A stretch of DNA of 64,000 nucleotides from Dromaius novaehollandiae (taxonomy: Eukaryota; Chordata; Aves; Casuariiformes; Dromaiidae). Position 1 is the first letter of the stretch. Each line of letters opens with the position of its first letter. The notes beneath the pieces are model-generated. The model was not told the origin of the DNA. It saw only the letters and a list, made by a program, of their open reading frames with translations, and ran no database searches. The translations under genes and the position numbers were made by a program. Of the stretch, positions 22,197 through 34,105 are shown piece by piece. Where the stretch lies: assembly GCF_036370855.1 (NCBI RefSeq), contig NC_088103.1:34327904-34391903 (forward strand). Direction: 5' to 3'.

Positions 22197-25100
22197 ACTT
22201 CCTAAGTGTCATTAGATAAGCGATGGTTATAAACACGGAAGCAGATCGGAATGAGAGACAGGCTCTTGCCCTATGTCTTTTTATAGCCCCAGACATCATG
22301 ATTAGCAGGATGGTGAAAGGCAGGAGAGAAGATGCTTTGAAGACCGTCGCTCTTGTTAGCCTTTTGCATTTTGTGCTTTGGAAGAGCACACCTGCGGAGA
22401 GTGGGTTTTCTGTCTTGGATCGTTTAAGTGACGGGAGGGCACTGTCCCTGCTCGCAGACCTGCATGTCAGAGGCTGCACAACTGTCCTCCCTCCTCTCTG
22501 GGGCAGGCAGACGGCAGCCATCCTGCCCTCCTCCGTAACGGCATACCCGCGTCTCGGCAAGTTCTGAATCTGCAGGTTACAAATGGGAGAGGGAACGAGA
22601 GCCTGGAGGCCGGCGTGAGTGAGGCACCACTGCCTTCACTCCAGAGTCCTGAGGGATGGAGGTGCCGGACCTGCCTCTGGGCTGCCATCATGTGCTGCCA
22701 TCATGTACCATCTCTGTTCCCTTTCCTGCCAAGACATTTCCCCTGCTCCATATCTTTGCTCTCCAAAACCAGATTTGGGGTCATTTGCAGAATTTTGAAG
22801 ACTCTTTCCCAGGAGGTAGCAGCCCAGTAGGGATGAAAATGTGAAATGGGGTTACTTAACGCTCAGAAACAGGGCAGTTGTTTCTGCTGTTGGCATTGTC
22901 ATATAGACAGAGTCGTGAATGGAGGCAGCTTTTCTAGCACTTATGATAACTGTTTTTTTCCAAAAGCCTCAGCTGTTGGACTGTAGGGGTTACACAAACA
23001 TACGAGCTTTTGTTTAAAAACTCCTCAGTTTTGTACGCTTCTCTGTCACTGAGAAAAGCTAAAAGGTATAAAAAGAATATGACCTAATGGCTCAAAAATC
23101 AGAAGGCAAACAAAAGAACTACCAGTGCTTTTGTTTTAAACTGATCTTTGTTTCAGTCCCTCTGGGTTATGCCTGTGGATCTCATCCATGGAGTCTGAAT
23201 GCCTGATAATGTCAACTGGACACATGAAAGACAGTGATGGAAGGAGTCAACTCCCCAGGGGCATCAGAAGAGGTTTATTCTGGTTTGGGATGAAAGTTTG
23301 AAAGAGCAGATGGTTTTATTTTATCATAAGCTTGACCTGCTTCGGTGGAAAGAGGCAGTTGGTGGACTTCTGTGTTCTTTTCAGAAATCCTCTGAACGAG
23401 AGCTAAGCCAGACCCTTGCAGCCAAGCAGTGCCTGAACTGTGATGTACAGGTCCACATGTAAGGCTAGTGACTTGGGACTGTCCAGTCTGGTGGTCTGTC
23501 TGTCATTTCAGCAGCGTGCACCACCCTGCAATTTAGACACATGGCAAAAGACAGTCCCAGTGACTGCAATTTTTTCTTGTTCTAATCCAAACACTGAATT
23601 CAAAGGCTATTGGTCTCTCTTTTCAAGGAGAACTGACCAAAAAGCCCAACCCTCCCCCACAGCCCTTTTTCCCTCCCAAATCCTCTTGGCATTGATCCAT
23701 GTTCATATCGCTCTTATCTCATGGCTTCTGCTCTACATGTCAGTGCTAATTAACAGGGGTCCTTGGCCCTCTGTGTATTTAAGGTGAGTTACAATCAAAC
23801 GTTTGTTTGTGAGATGGGCGCCCGTACATCTCCACCTTCCCAGGGGACGCCGGGGGGACTGTTAGCCTTGTGCGTGACAAGCTGCAAGAAGCGAAATCTG
23901 AAAAACTGCTTCACCTCTACAATGTCAAATGCATGCAGGTGAAGCTCTCCTGCTGTGGGTGAGAGAAGCGTTTCCTAAAGCTTCTAGAGATTAAAATAGA
24001 GAGTCTGGGGTCCCCTTACTGAATTGCCTCCATCCCATCCTTGAGCTCCTGGGGTTTCACTGGGAAGCACTGGCGAGTTTTCTGCATTGCAAAGGAGACA
24101 CGGGAGTCACTCGATCCCGGGATGCAGTTCCAGCCCTAAGGCGAAATGCTGCTGCCGTCACTGCGCAGCATAACGGGCTTCATGCCGCAGGTCTGGGGAC
24201 TGATGGAAGGTGAGGTTTGTCCCAGCGTTGCCACGTGTTCGGCAGCAGAGTCACGGAGCAGCCATTCCTCGCCACCGTGGCCTGTGGCTTAGTGGGATGT
24301 GGGAATCTGGACACGTGACTTTGCTGAATGGCAGCTCAGCCCTCAAACTCCCCTCCCCTCTGCTGTGTGCAGAGGAGAGCATTTCTGTCTTGTCTCCCCA
24401 GGACAGCCAAGTTGCTGCGTTTCTGCCACCTGGCATCTGGATACTCATTCTTAAACATTTGTGGGCATTATCTTTTAGAGCAGCTTGGGATAGCGAGATG
24501 ATCTTTCTTCCTGATAATCCTTGCATGTTTCTGTTGCGGAGAGATGGAGTAAAGCTCATGTCTTTCGGGGAGGATCAAAGGGCACGTGGGTAAGCGAGGA
24601 TTTCTCTGTGTGCCCTTTCACGGCGCGCTGGGTTCCCCGTGTTTCTGCCCAGACTGCACTTGTGCCGCGGAGACGCGGCCAGAATAGCATCTCTGTGTGA
24701 CGCTGGTTCGGTGCCAATTCAGCAGAAAGAGCAACCGCTTTTGCATTTCCAACGCCGCTTCCCGAAGCACCTGGGTTTTCCTTGGAGATCTCCTGCTAGC
24801 ACATGGAGCCAGCCTAGCTCGGAGGGCACATGGGAGCACGGGCCCCTGCCGTGAGGCCGTAAGCCAAAAACGCCCCAGCTTTCAGCTCGTGCACCTGCGA
24901 CGAGAGCGCTCTGGCTTTTTTGCAATTCCAAACGCCCCTTAGACAAGGGTTTCAGTGCAAGCAGGGCGGCTCTGGCCTTAGGCCTTTTTTTAGACCTTGT
25001 GGTTTTTTTTCCCATAGCGGGAATCAGGAGTTTCACACCCCACTGGAGCTTTCTAGCCCACAAGGAAATCCCTTCTTTTCTCACTTGCTTAGTGGTTTAC

Positions 25101-28100
25101 TAAACTTTGATACTGCTGTTTGCAATGCAGCTGGGGTTAGAGGCAGGACGGCAGTACGAGCGCTATGCTGCAGCTCTGATGAGGGCTGCCCAGTCGCTGG
25201 GCAACATGCTGTCCTTGGCTCCCCAGCTCCTTACGGCACGGCTCCTTTCCCCTGCGCGCCAGCGGGGCTGCAGCTCCCACCCACGCTCGCCTGCCTGCGT
25301 GGGAGGGGAAGTCGCCCAGGGTCGGACGCTGTCCCTCCGTCCTTCCCCTGCGGTCTGGTAGTCTCCACGTGAGACCACAGTGACCCCCTGTGCAGCCCTC
25401 TGTAGGAGGACATCCTGGTCCCCGATCCAGCACCTGAGACTCCCTTGTCCTCTCTGCACCCCCCTGCTGACCTCCAGGTCTGATTTTGCTGCCTGCTCCT
25501 GTGAATACGCGCCTTTGTCTGCAGAAAAGCAAACAGAAGAGATTGCAGCCAAAAATCCTTCCGAAGCAACCTGGGCAGCCGTGGGGCGACTCTCGCTTTG
25601 ACGCAGACATCTCTCTCGTTCAGCATTCCCCCCCCGACAGTGAATTATTTTCTGCAATTCTTTTTTTGCTCAGATGCGTTTATTATCACTTTCTATCCGC
25701 TTCCTCTGCGGCTGGGAGCTGCTTTCCCCCCATGCAGTCATCCGCAGTGTCTCATGCGGGCACCACTGACACCCCTATGCGTTATTTTTATATTTTTAGT
25801 GATCTTCCTTGTGCAATAGCGTGAGTTATCTTTTTGATGAGCATCTTCTTAGCAGAATATTAATGTATATAATTAAGATAGTATTTGGCTCTTGAATCAC
25901 ACTTTCATCCAAAAATTGTCTTAATTACACAGCTGTTCCTCTAGGAATGAAGCTGTGTTTGTTTTAAATGCTTAAATATGGAGCTAGGGGCTAAATTTCT
26001 TTATCCAAGAAGAAAACCTCCCTTTCTGATTTCTAGCTATGTTGTAAACAGTGATTCCTCTTTTTTACAGAGAGGAGGAAATAAAGAGAAATGTATACCT
26101 GATTTTTGTTTTCATCCTCTACGTAAGGAGATGAGGCACAAAACCCTTTGGTTTATTTTACTCTTTCTGAGTTACTGAAGGAAAAATCTTGAGGATCTCA
26201 CATTCCTTGGGTTGGTTCACATGGTGTTTTTTCTCTTTCCTTAACCTCTTGAAACTCAGGCATCCCTAACAGCCAGAAAAAATCTGATGGGTAAGACACC
26301 TGTTTTTTACTGGCTTCCAGTTTGCGAACCATAAAACTAGCTTTTGCAGCAGCCTTATCCTCTTGGTGTTTTAACAACATGGAAGAAAAATGTCTCCAGA
26401 CAAGCCTGCAGGATTACTTTAGCTTTCTGTGATGCAGCTGAGAACTTATGCTCAATTTTGCTATCAGTTCTTCAGCTTTAAACACTGCAGCTGTAAATTA
26501 GCAGCCCCTCCTGCAGGTACGTTAGCGTTTGGAAGTATGCAGTAAATCAGATTATAGCCACCCTTCATTAGTTCTGATGCACAAGATTTCAGCAGCAGAG
26601 GTTTGATTCAGAGAAAATGAATGAGGATAGTTAAAGTCAAATATAAATAGAGCTCATTAAAAAACAAACAAACCAGCCTCTGTTTCATTATGTGACTCTT
26701 AACTGCACCATGAGAGCAGAAGTACTCCTCGTTAGAGTCCCCTGGCAGCCTTGTTCTCTTTATCTTCTTCTGCAAACTCACTCGCAGCCTCCTAGGAGCT
26801 CTCGGGGACACGAAACCAATCTGCACCTTGTACGGGGAGGAAAAGGGGGAGAACAAACCGAACGCGCCTATAAACGTGTGTGCACAGCTAAATGAGCATA
26901 GTGTCTGCACCCTGTCCAAGCCGCTAATTGCGTCTGTGCAGAATATTACCCTTCTCCTGCACCTTGGGTCTCTCCGCTCCATAGCCGCAGTAGTAGCTGT
27001 GTCCTCGCCTGGGCGATGGAGCTGGGCTGGGCACAGCCGAAGCGGTCGGGTGCCTGGTGCCATCACTGCATGGCGGGGTCGGAATAACTCCTCTGGGCCT
27101 GGGGCAGAGCTTCCCCCTTGCCCTGTCGTCCTCGAGCCCCTGCCCAGACTGAAGCCCGCCGCTACCTGGAAAATCAGGATAAGCTGCTTGGTGCAGAGCG
27201 CAGTCTGTAGGAGTCCAGTCGCCCGACCAGTTTGGAGTCCGATTTACCCACTGTTCATCCCAGTGTGGGTGGGTTTGTTCATTTCTGTTGGGTTTTTAAG
27301 TACATATGTTTTGGGGGAAGGGAGAAAATAAAAAAGCTGTGATGTACTCAGCACATGGAAAAAATCCAGCTAAAGCAATGAAGTATAGCGTATAGCAGCC
27401 TGTGCAGAAGAATTGAGGGTTGCAGGATGTTATTCAGAGCTTCCAATTCACTAACATACCTTCAGCCATTAACTTCAGTGAGGCTTTCACTGCTGCTTCA
27501 TTGAATAGGAAAGCTTACCTTCATGAGCTCCTGCCTGTGTAGATACAGTGACTGTGAAAAGAGTCCTGGAAAGGATATTGGACAGTGTTTGAAAGGAAGA
27601 CTAGTAGTTTTGGAAAAGTCATCTATTTTTAAAGCAAAACTAAAATAAATTTTCTTTTTAAAAAGATGTATTCAAGAGAAGGCTGCGTGACTCTCAGTAC
27701 TCTGAGTACAATAGCCCAAGTGGGAGATTAATGTTCTGTTTAAGGGAATAAAAATGCAATATCTCTTGAACAAATTATTACCACATGCACTGGAGAGGTA
27801 AACAGCAAATAGCAGCTTTCTGCTATTTATGATTGCAGCTCCTGGAAAAAATGTGGGCCCTATAAGGCTTCTGTCTGTATCAGTTGTACTTCTGCGGTTT
27901 CCCCCAGCACAACCACCAGTTCAGTCCTTCTCTTATCACCAGTTCAATCCCAGTGTTAGTAGCACTGGGAACACTAAATCACCAGAGTCCTTGATATTTT
28001 AAAGCAATATATCATCTAATCCTGTTAAGTGCAAGTTTCCTTGGCATGATGCCTGAATGCCAGTCACGAGGGCTCCCTCCATCCAATTTTGTGCAGAAAA

Positions 28101-28109
28101 CCATTCTAA
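22197..28109. other. Intron 1 segment with GC-rich patches
   Basis: Short ORFs on both strands, none recognised. A 13-bp exact tandem copy of GCTGCCATCATGT is at 22681-22706. 24600-25620 is GC-rich with local CpG clusters (around 24620-24690 and 25250-25340) and overlapping ORFs on both strands, a pattern expected from composition. 25830-25960 is AT-rich with several TTAAT cores and may be a conserved non-coding element. No exon recognised. Confidence 0.5.
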
Positions 28110-28400
28110 AGTTTTAATTAATTTTAATTCATGATTGCAGAGCAGTTCAGTGTGCAGATGGAAATGAGTGGAGACATGTTAGTTCATCTCGCTTTAATAT
28201 TTTTTATGTATACATATGTTTTACAGAAAGAGTTGCGGCTTACTCAGAACCTGGACTGGACTGTGCCTGACTGTTTAATTACTGTTTACACAGAAGTAAT
28301 TTGCAAAATGTTAATTTCAGAAATCAATACACTCCAATCCAATAAATATTTAATGCTCCCATCTGCCATTTTTAGGTTAGTTACCAACCCTGTTAGATGA
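28110..28400. promoter_or_regulatory. AT-rich, homeodomain-motif-rich block (possible conserved element)
   Basis: Dense TAATT/ATTA cores: TTTTAATTAATTTTAATTCA, then TTTAATTACTG, AAGTAATTTGC, GTTAATTTC and CCAATAAATATTTAATG. This looks like the composition of vertebrate conserved non-coding elements. No alignment could be run, so conservation is not shown. Confidence 0.3.
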
Positions 28401-28974
28401 AGTCTATGAAACAGTTGTCTGCTGTTGACATAAAGAAGGATTTTGAGATCCAACTTGAGATTAGATTAAATATGCAAGGGGAGAAGACTGCTTATGGAAC
28501 CAGCTTTATAGCAAATAGGCCCATATAAAATTGCATCTTAATTTTACAGAGAGGAAATACATTGAATCTTTCCTAGTGAGACTAAGACTATGTATCGTAA
28601 GTCTGAGTCCAGCTCACACTGCTGTAATCAGAAGAAAACCTGCTGATGGGAGGGCAATTAGGCCCTGTGTTAATAGCCTGGGATGGGTAGACTGGGCAAC
28701 TAAGCTGTAGTAATAACATGGGACTGACTTGGTGGATGCCTCTGCTAAGCCTTGGAGCGTGCTCTATAGAAAATAAACATCCCCAGGCGCCCATGCATGC
28801 TCCATCTAGGTGGACTCCTGCCGTGCATTAAGAGTATAGGGCTAAGCTCTGAACAATTAAAAATGCTTAAGAACAGGCCTAGCTCTGAGCATTTGAGTAG
28901 TTTCTTTGAGCATGTATCGGCTAAATCCCACCTTGGCCTGGCAAACATGGAGCTCTGATTTCTCGACCCAGCTG

Positions 28975-29125
28975 TGTTACAGCCGAGTTTGCTGGCCTTG
29001 AGAGATAAACATCGTTGTTCTTCAGGCCTTAGCTGGTTTATCTCAGTTTTCCCATCTGCAAAAATGGAATCACTTCCATGGGATATTTTAAGTGCTAGTT
29101 AATGTTTGTAAAACTCATGGGGAGA
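28975..29125 (+). repeat. MIR-like SINE fossil
   Basis: TTTATCTCAGTTTTCCCATC followed by TGCAAAAATGGAATCAC matches the MIR phrase 'CCTCAGTTTCCCCATCTGTAAAATGGGG'. Next, TTTTAAGTGCTAGTTAATG fits the part leading into the 3' end. Diverged but in the right order. Confidence 0.65.
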
Positions 29126-32100
29126 GACACATTTTATGAATCACCTACCTGTAACATGTAGGATCTTTACCGCTAGCAAAAGGCTAATAAAATGAAGGGC
29201 GTGATAGCTGTCTTAAAGAGCAAAGGGCAAGGGGAGGTGGCGAGGAATGAGGCTGAGCAGTAATTATCAGGAAAAAGAGGCGAGAGAGCAGGAGAGGAGG
29301 CAGCCTTACCGGGAGACATCCCGGATCAACGCAGCGAGCTTGGCCCTGGTAGCAGGTCTATCCACTGGGCAACCCCAGGAGGTTGGCCACTGCCTCTCTT
29401 AGGCTTTGCCGCCTAGAGCCTGGGGCTCCTTCTCCCCCCGGCTTAATTTGCAGTCCTGAGAAAATGCTGGCAGCAGCCTGGGGTTGGCTGGCTTCAAGGG
29501 TCACCATGAATGTCTGCTGTGACGTTCCCACGGATGGGGTGCTCCTCCGCGGTCATGCAGCTCCCTGGTGACGTCGAACGAGACCAGGCCAGAGGCCATG
29601 ACTGGAGGATCATGGCAGTGACAGTGTCTGAGAAGAAAACGGCAGCTCCAAAGACTAGGGTTTTTTAGGGAAATATGGGCCTCAGATGTGGGGAACAGAC
29701 CAGCAGGAGTGTAGGAGAACGGGCTGGGAAGAGGCTGTGTGTTTCAGAGGGGAGAGCGCTGTGCAGGTGGGAGTTTGGGAAGAAGCAGCCATGGCGGGCA
29801 CGAGGGGTCAACCTTCAGATTAGCTTTAGGTCCGGTTCTCACCGTCTGGGTAGAAGAGAAGCACCAACAGTGCTCACCTGTTTTGCTGAATGTGCTTGCG
29901 CTCCTTGCTGTACCCGCGTTCGTGACCAAGCCTTCGTATTTCATTAGCCAAAATGTCCAGACGTTGCCTCAGCTGAGCAGGAGGAGAAAAGCGTTGGGAC
30001 CTGGGTGCCAAAAGGGTCGAACGCCTTTGCCCCCGTGGGTGGGAGGGTGCCTGTGGGGTCTGGCAGGGAGCCGGGATCCCCGTAGGTCCTGGCAGCCTCC
30101 GCTACCGATGCGCTGCGGCTGCTGACCTCACTTTCGGTAGAAGCGGGGGGAGTAAAACTTGTCTCCCTCCGGCTGCGTAGCCGACTATTTAATTACTGAT
30201 ATTCATAGAGGACTTGGAGCTCTCTGGATGGGAATGCCCTGTGCCAATGCAAATGTCATTGCTCACGGTACTACACAGGCCTCGATGATTAGTTTTGTTT
30301 TACTGTTTTTCTGGTATAATTATGTTTAATTCATGTGTTGTTTCATCAAAGTGTTTGCCACTCAGGGCTTGGCCTCATCTTCTTAAATAGCTGGATATAA
30401 AATTACAATGTGTTCCTCCAGTGAGACCATATTTCCAGAACATCATGACAGCTTTATTATGACACAGAGTTTTCTGTTTAACTGGAACAGATATAGTGAA
30501 TTATCCTTTCAAAAAATCAAACTCTCTTGTGGTGGATCATTAGATGTATGCCATTTTCTGTACAGCGTCACTCTAAATCAACATATTAAGGCTCCGTAGC
30601 TGGGCCATTTGTGCTATGGCCTCTAAGCTTTCTTGCTAGGTCAGGATGGGCCAGTACTCTTCATGGGAGGCGAACTGCAAAGCACCATGCAAAGCGGGGC
30701 TGATTTTCCAGCAGAGGAGGTTCTGCCTTTGAGTCCTTCCCCAGCCTAGTGCTAGCTTCCAGGGATTATTTGGAAAGCAGTGAACAGTGAGCCCTGTTCG
30801 CCCTCCCAGGCAAGGCCACACGTTGGCTTGCTGCTTGGCAACCCTGGGGTGACACTTTCCAGGTTGCACCCTTTTCTAACACCTAGCAGGCCACGTCCAG
30901 CTTAACGTATGTCTCCGCTTTGCTTTAGTTCCACCAGAGAAACAAAATGCCCCCGAGTGTGAGGAGACTTCTGCTTAAGTGGGATGCTGCTGCTGAGTTG
31001 TAGCTGAGCATTGCCAGCTCTGCAGAAGACCTTCAGGACAGATCGGGAGCAGTGCAATCCTCCCTCACGCAACTCCCGGGGTGCTGTCTTTCCCTTCTCC
31101 TTGCGCTTTTGTCCTCTGTTGAGAGGCCTCTGTTGAGACACCTTCATTTTGGGGCTCGCCGTTTCCGTCCCCTGCTGCCCCGGTGAGCTGGGTGCTCCTG
31201 GGCGTGGCCCTCCTGGCCCCATGGTCCCGGCGTGCAGACTCGTGGGTGCGACGGGCGACGTGGTGTGCCGTTCGCGGGAAGCGCCTGGCTAACTCATGCG
31301 GTGGCAGGCGTACAGGAGAGGAGTTGTGGAGCCAGGATTGTGCAGAAATGTTCACTTTGGGCTTGCCTAGTGGAAGCCTTTTGGAAGTGTAAAAACGTAC
31401 ATGGCTGCTCTGCTGATGGAAATACACCGTGGGCTGTGGCGAGATGGATGAACGCCTGTGCCTGTAACTACAAATCTATAGTTCAGATAATGTTTTTAGT
31501 GATATATTCAAATTATCGTCCACAAATATTCCCCAGTATATTCTTGCATGTAAAAAGACCAACCTGTTAAAGCCTAATGGGACCCAAAAGAAATTGCTTC
31601 CTATAACCTTTACACTTTGCAGTTGGGTAAAATAACTGCAGCTAGTGCACCAGGGACATCCAGCAGCAGGGACATCTAGCAGCAACGTTCTTCTAGTGCA
31701 CTTCATGCAGGTGCTGCTGTAGCGGATGGGGGGACTTTCGGGATAGGTAAATATGTAAATCAAATTAATAATGACACTTCTGCATTAAAAGTTTTGCTGG
31801 ATTATGGAACAAGCTTTTGAATTGCTACTGTGATGGGCTGCCTCTGTTTAACCAGACACCACACTCAGATGCTCTTTTGGCTTTCCTGGGGGTGGTGGTG
31901 TGCCAGAAAGGAAAAAAAGAAAACATGGGAAATGGTTTTGGAAGCATAAAGTTTGCAGTATTACTTTTGTGCAAGTCACTCTTTTCTAGGCTTTTAAACT
32001 TTGTGGGGCAGCAGGTGCTGAATGGCTGCCCTATGGCTCGATTAACCAGCATCCAGCTTCAGAAAATCTCTGGTGCCTGGAAATAAAAATTAAATTAAGC

Positions 32101-32340
32101 AATCATTTTGGCTAACAGCTATGCCTCTACTGCTAGCACCCTCGGTATCTCTTCAACTGGAAGGAGGAGTGGGGTCTCAGGCAGTTTTCTTGCTGTTTTT
32201 ATCTGGTTTTCTGAAGAAGCCAGACCCGCTGGTGGGGAGGTCCTAAAGAGTGTCAGGCAATTTCCGTGCCCACAGTCTCCTTTGCAGTAATCTCTATAGG
32301 AGAATATAAATTAAACACTGCAGAAATCTACTTGTTAATG

Positions 32341-32475
32341 GAAGACAGCATGGTCTACTAGTCACAGCATGACTTAGTGGAGATAAATCCCTCCACTTGA
32401 TGTTCCCAGCTCTCCCACACAGATACCAAGGCATTTCACCTCTCTGTGCCTCACTGTGCCAATGAATAGAGGAAG
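32341..32475 (+). repeat. MIR-like SINE fossil
   Basis: Phrases in MIR order: AGCATGGTCTACTAGTCACA, TGTTCCCAGCTCTCCCACAC (compare 'ATCCCAGCTCTGCCACTT'), AAGGCATTTCACCTCTCTGTGCCTCA (in two parts; compare 'CAAGTCACTTAACCTCTCTGTGCCTCA'). One of the clearest copies in the window. Confidence 0.75.
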
Positions 32476-34071
32476 GAGAGACGGAGAGCTGCATTATTAT
32501 TACGGTCTAATTCTAATCAGAGCAGAGTGGCAGGAAACAGCACGCTGTTCTGGGTTCCTGCTGCCGTCATTTAGACCCAAGCTCCTGCCTCAGGGTGAGT
32601 TCACAGGCAGGTTGAGCTGATCTCTGCTGGGTCTGCTGCGGTCCTCCCATTTCCACCACCACCACATGAGAGAATCCAGCCAAGGGGATGCTCTTGGCCA
32701 AAAAGCAATTGCTCTTCTCCCCAACTCCGATCCTGAAAGTTTAGTTTTTGACTGATCAGCTCCCTGAACTGGCTTGCTCTGCCATGGGACATATCCTGAG
32801 GCAAGGGATGAGGCAGGATGAGTTGACCAGGGAAGGAGCCAAATCACACTCCTGCATGGATCCTCTCACGCGACTTTGTTAAAAATCAAATTTCATCAGA
32901 GGGATCATTTTGAAGACTGTAGGCACGTTTGAACTCAGGGTATGGTTTGTCATTTGGCCAGCTTGTTGGCTTGAGTCGATGAGCTCTTGTGTAATTTAAG
33001 GGAGATTCTCCTCCTGCTGACACCTCTTGTACTCTCAGGGACACCCCTGTGCAATAATGCACTCACAGGGATTTGCACCGATTTGCAAGGCTGTCCCTTG
33101 CAATCTCCTGAAGGCCAGTTTCCGAGGGCTGTGATTTTCATTTTTTTCTGAGCCAAGAGTCCAACTGCATATTGTGATTTCAGCAGATAAAGTCAACAAG
33201 GAGGTCTTGTTGTACTGCTTCCATCCATGCATCATCCACCTGCATCTCCATGCAGGAAGTGATGTCCGGTCGTACACAGAGGCCAGGCGACACAGTTCAG
33301 TTTTTGGAATATCAGGCATCTTGCAAGACGCAGTACACTGGCCTCTTCATCAACTCTGAGCCTCACCACAGACGCCAATTGTGTCGCCTCTGTAAGCTTC
33401 AGTCAAGGAACTTGTTTCCTAAGACCATATCAGTATTCTGCAAAGAAAATTGAAGTGCTTTCTTCATTGAGGCTGCTCAAAGGACTAGTGTGTGAGCTAT
33501 TGTAGAAAAGAAAATGGTTGCTAGAAAAATTAAACATTTTTTTCCATATACTCTGCATTGAGTTGATTAGGTTCAGGAAAATACATTGGTTTAAAAGGAT
33601 GGGGCCTGGATCAGGAGAGCACAGAGCGGACTCAACTCCTGTAAAGTGCTGTGAGAACCAGCAGCCCCCCGAAGCCTGCAGGATGTGACCCCAGGGTAAA
33701 ACTTGAGTTCTGTAGTCTCCTGCCATGCAGTGAGCATAGAAGGCGCTTCGTAAAAGTGATAAGCAAAGGCAAGCTGGGGAATAACAGTGCTCCTATCATA
33801 CTGCATTTCCTGAGTATTAGAGCAACTCTGTGATACAGGAATTTAATAGTATAAGTTTGCCTTATAAACTTTTTGGTAAATAATAATAAAAAAGCTGTGA
33901 CAGTTCAGCTCTAGCTTGACTAATATATTGATAGTATCCGTCTCAAAGAGAAAAATGGGACAGCATGGAAAGTTCCTTTCTGCCATTTGTCAGGTTTGCA
34001 GATGTTGTCACTGGGTGACATTCAGGCCCGTGCAAGCAACCAGCACATAACTTTGGGTCTGTTTTAAGCCT

Positions 34072-34073
<2 letters not shown>

Positions 34074-34099
<26 letters not shown>
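34074..34099 (+). repeat. T26 homopolymer
   Basis: Twenty-six consecutive T followed directly by A6. It could be the reverse-strand tail of a retroposed sequence, but no element body was recognised on its 3' side. The exact length is prone to sequencing error. Confidence 0.9.

Positions 34100-34105
<6 letters not shown>

Noticed and set aside
22156..22567. 134- and 114-codon ORFs overlapping on opposite strands
   Set aside because: Mutual shadows in a modestly GC-rich patch, and neither resembles a protein family. The motif cluster beside them is the better explanation of interest.
25137..25657. Three overlapping minus-strand ORFs (131-164 codons)
   Set aside because: Different frames of the same GC-rich patch are open together, which indicates composition and not coding.
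28640..28700. Candidate alternative NEURL1 first exon starting ATGGGAGGGCAATTAGG
   Set aside because: It starts MGGQL but meets a stop after 13 residues and has no convincing splice donor before it.
34074..34099. T26 run as the tail of a processed pseudogene on the minus strand
   Set aside because: The sequence following the run shows no gene-like frame and I could not find target-site duplications.
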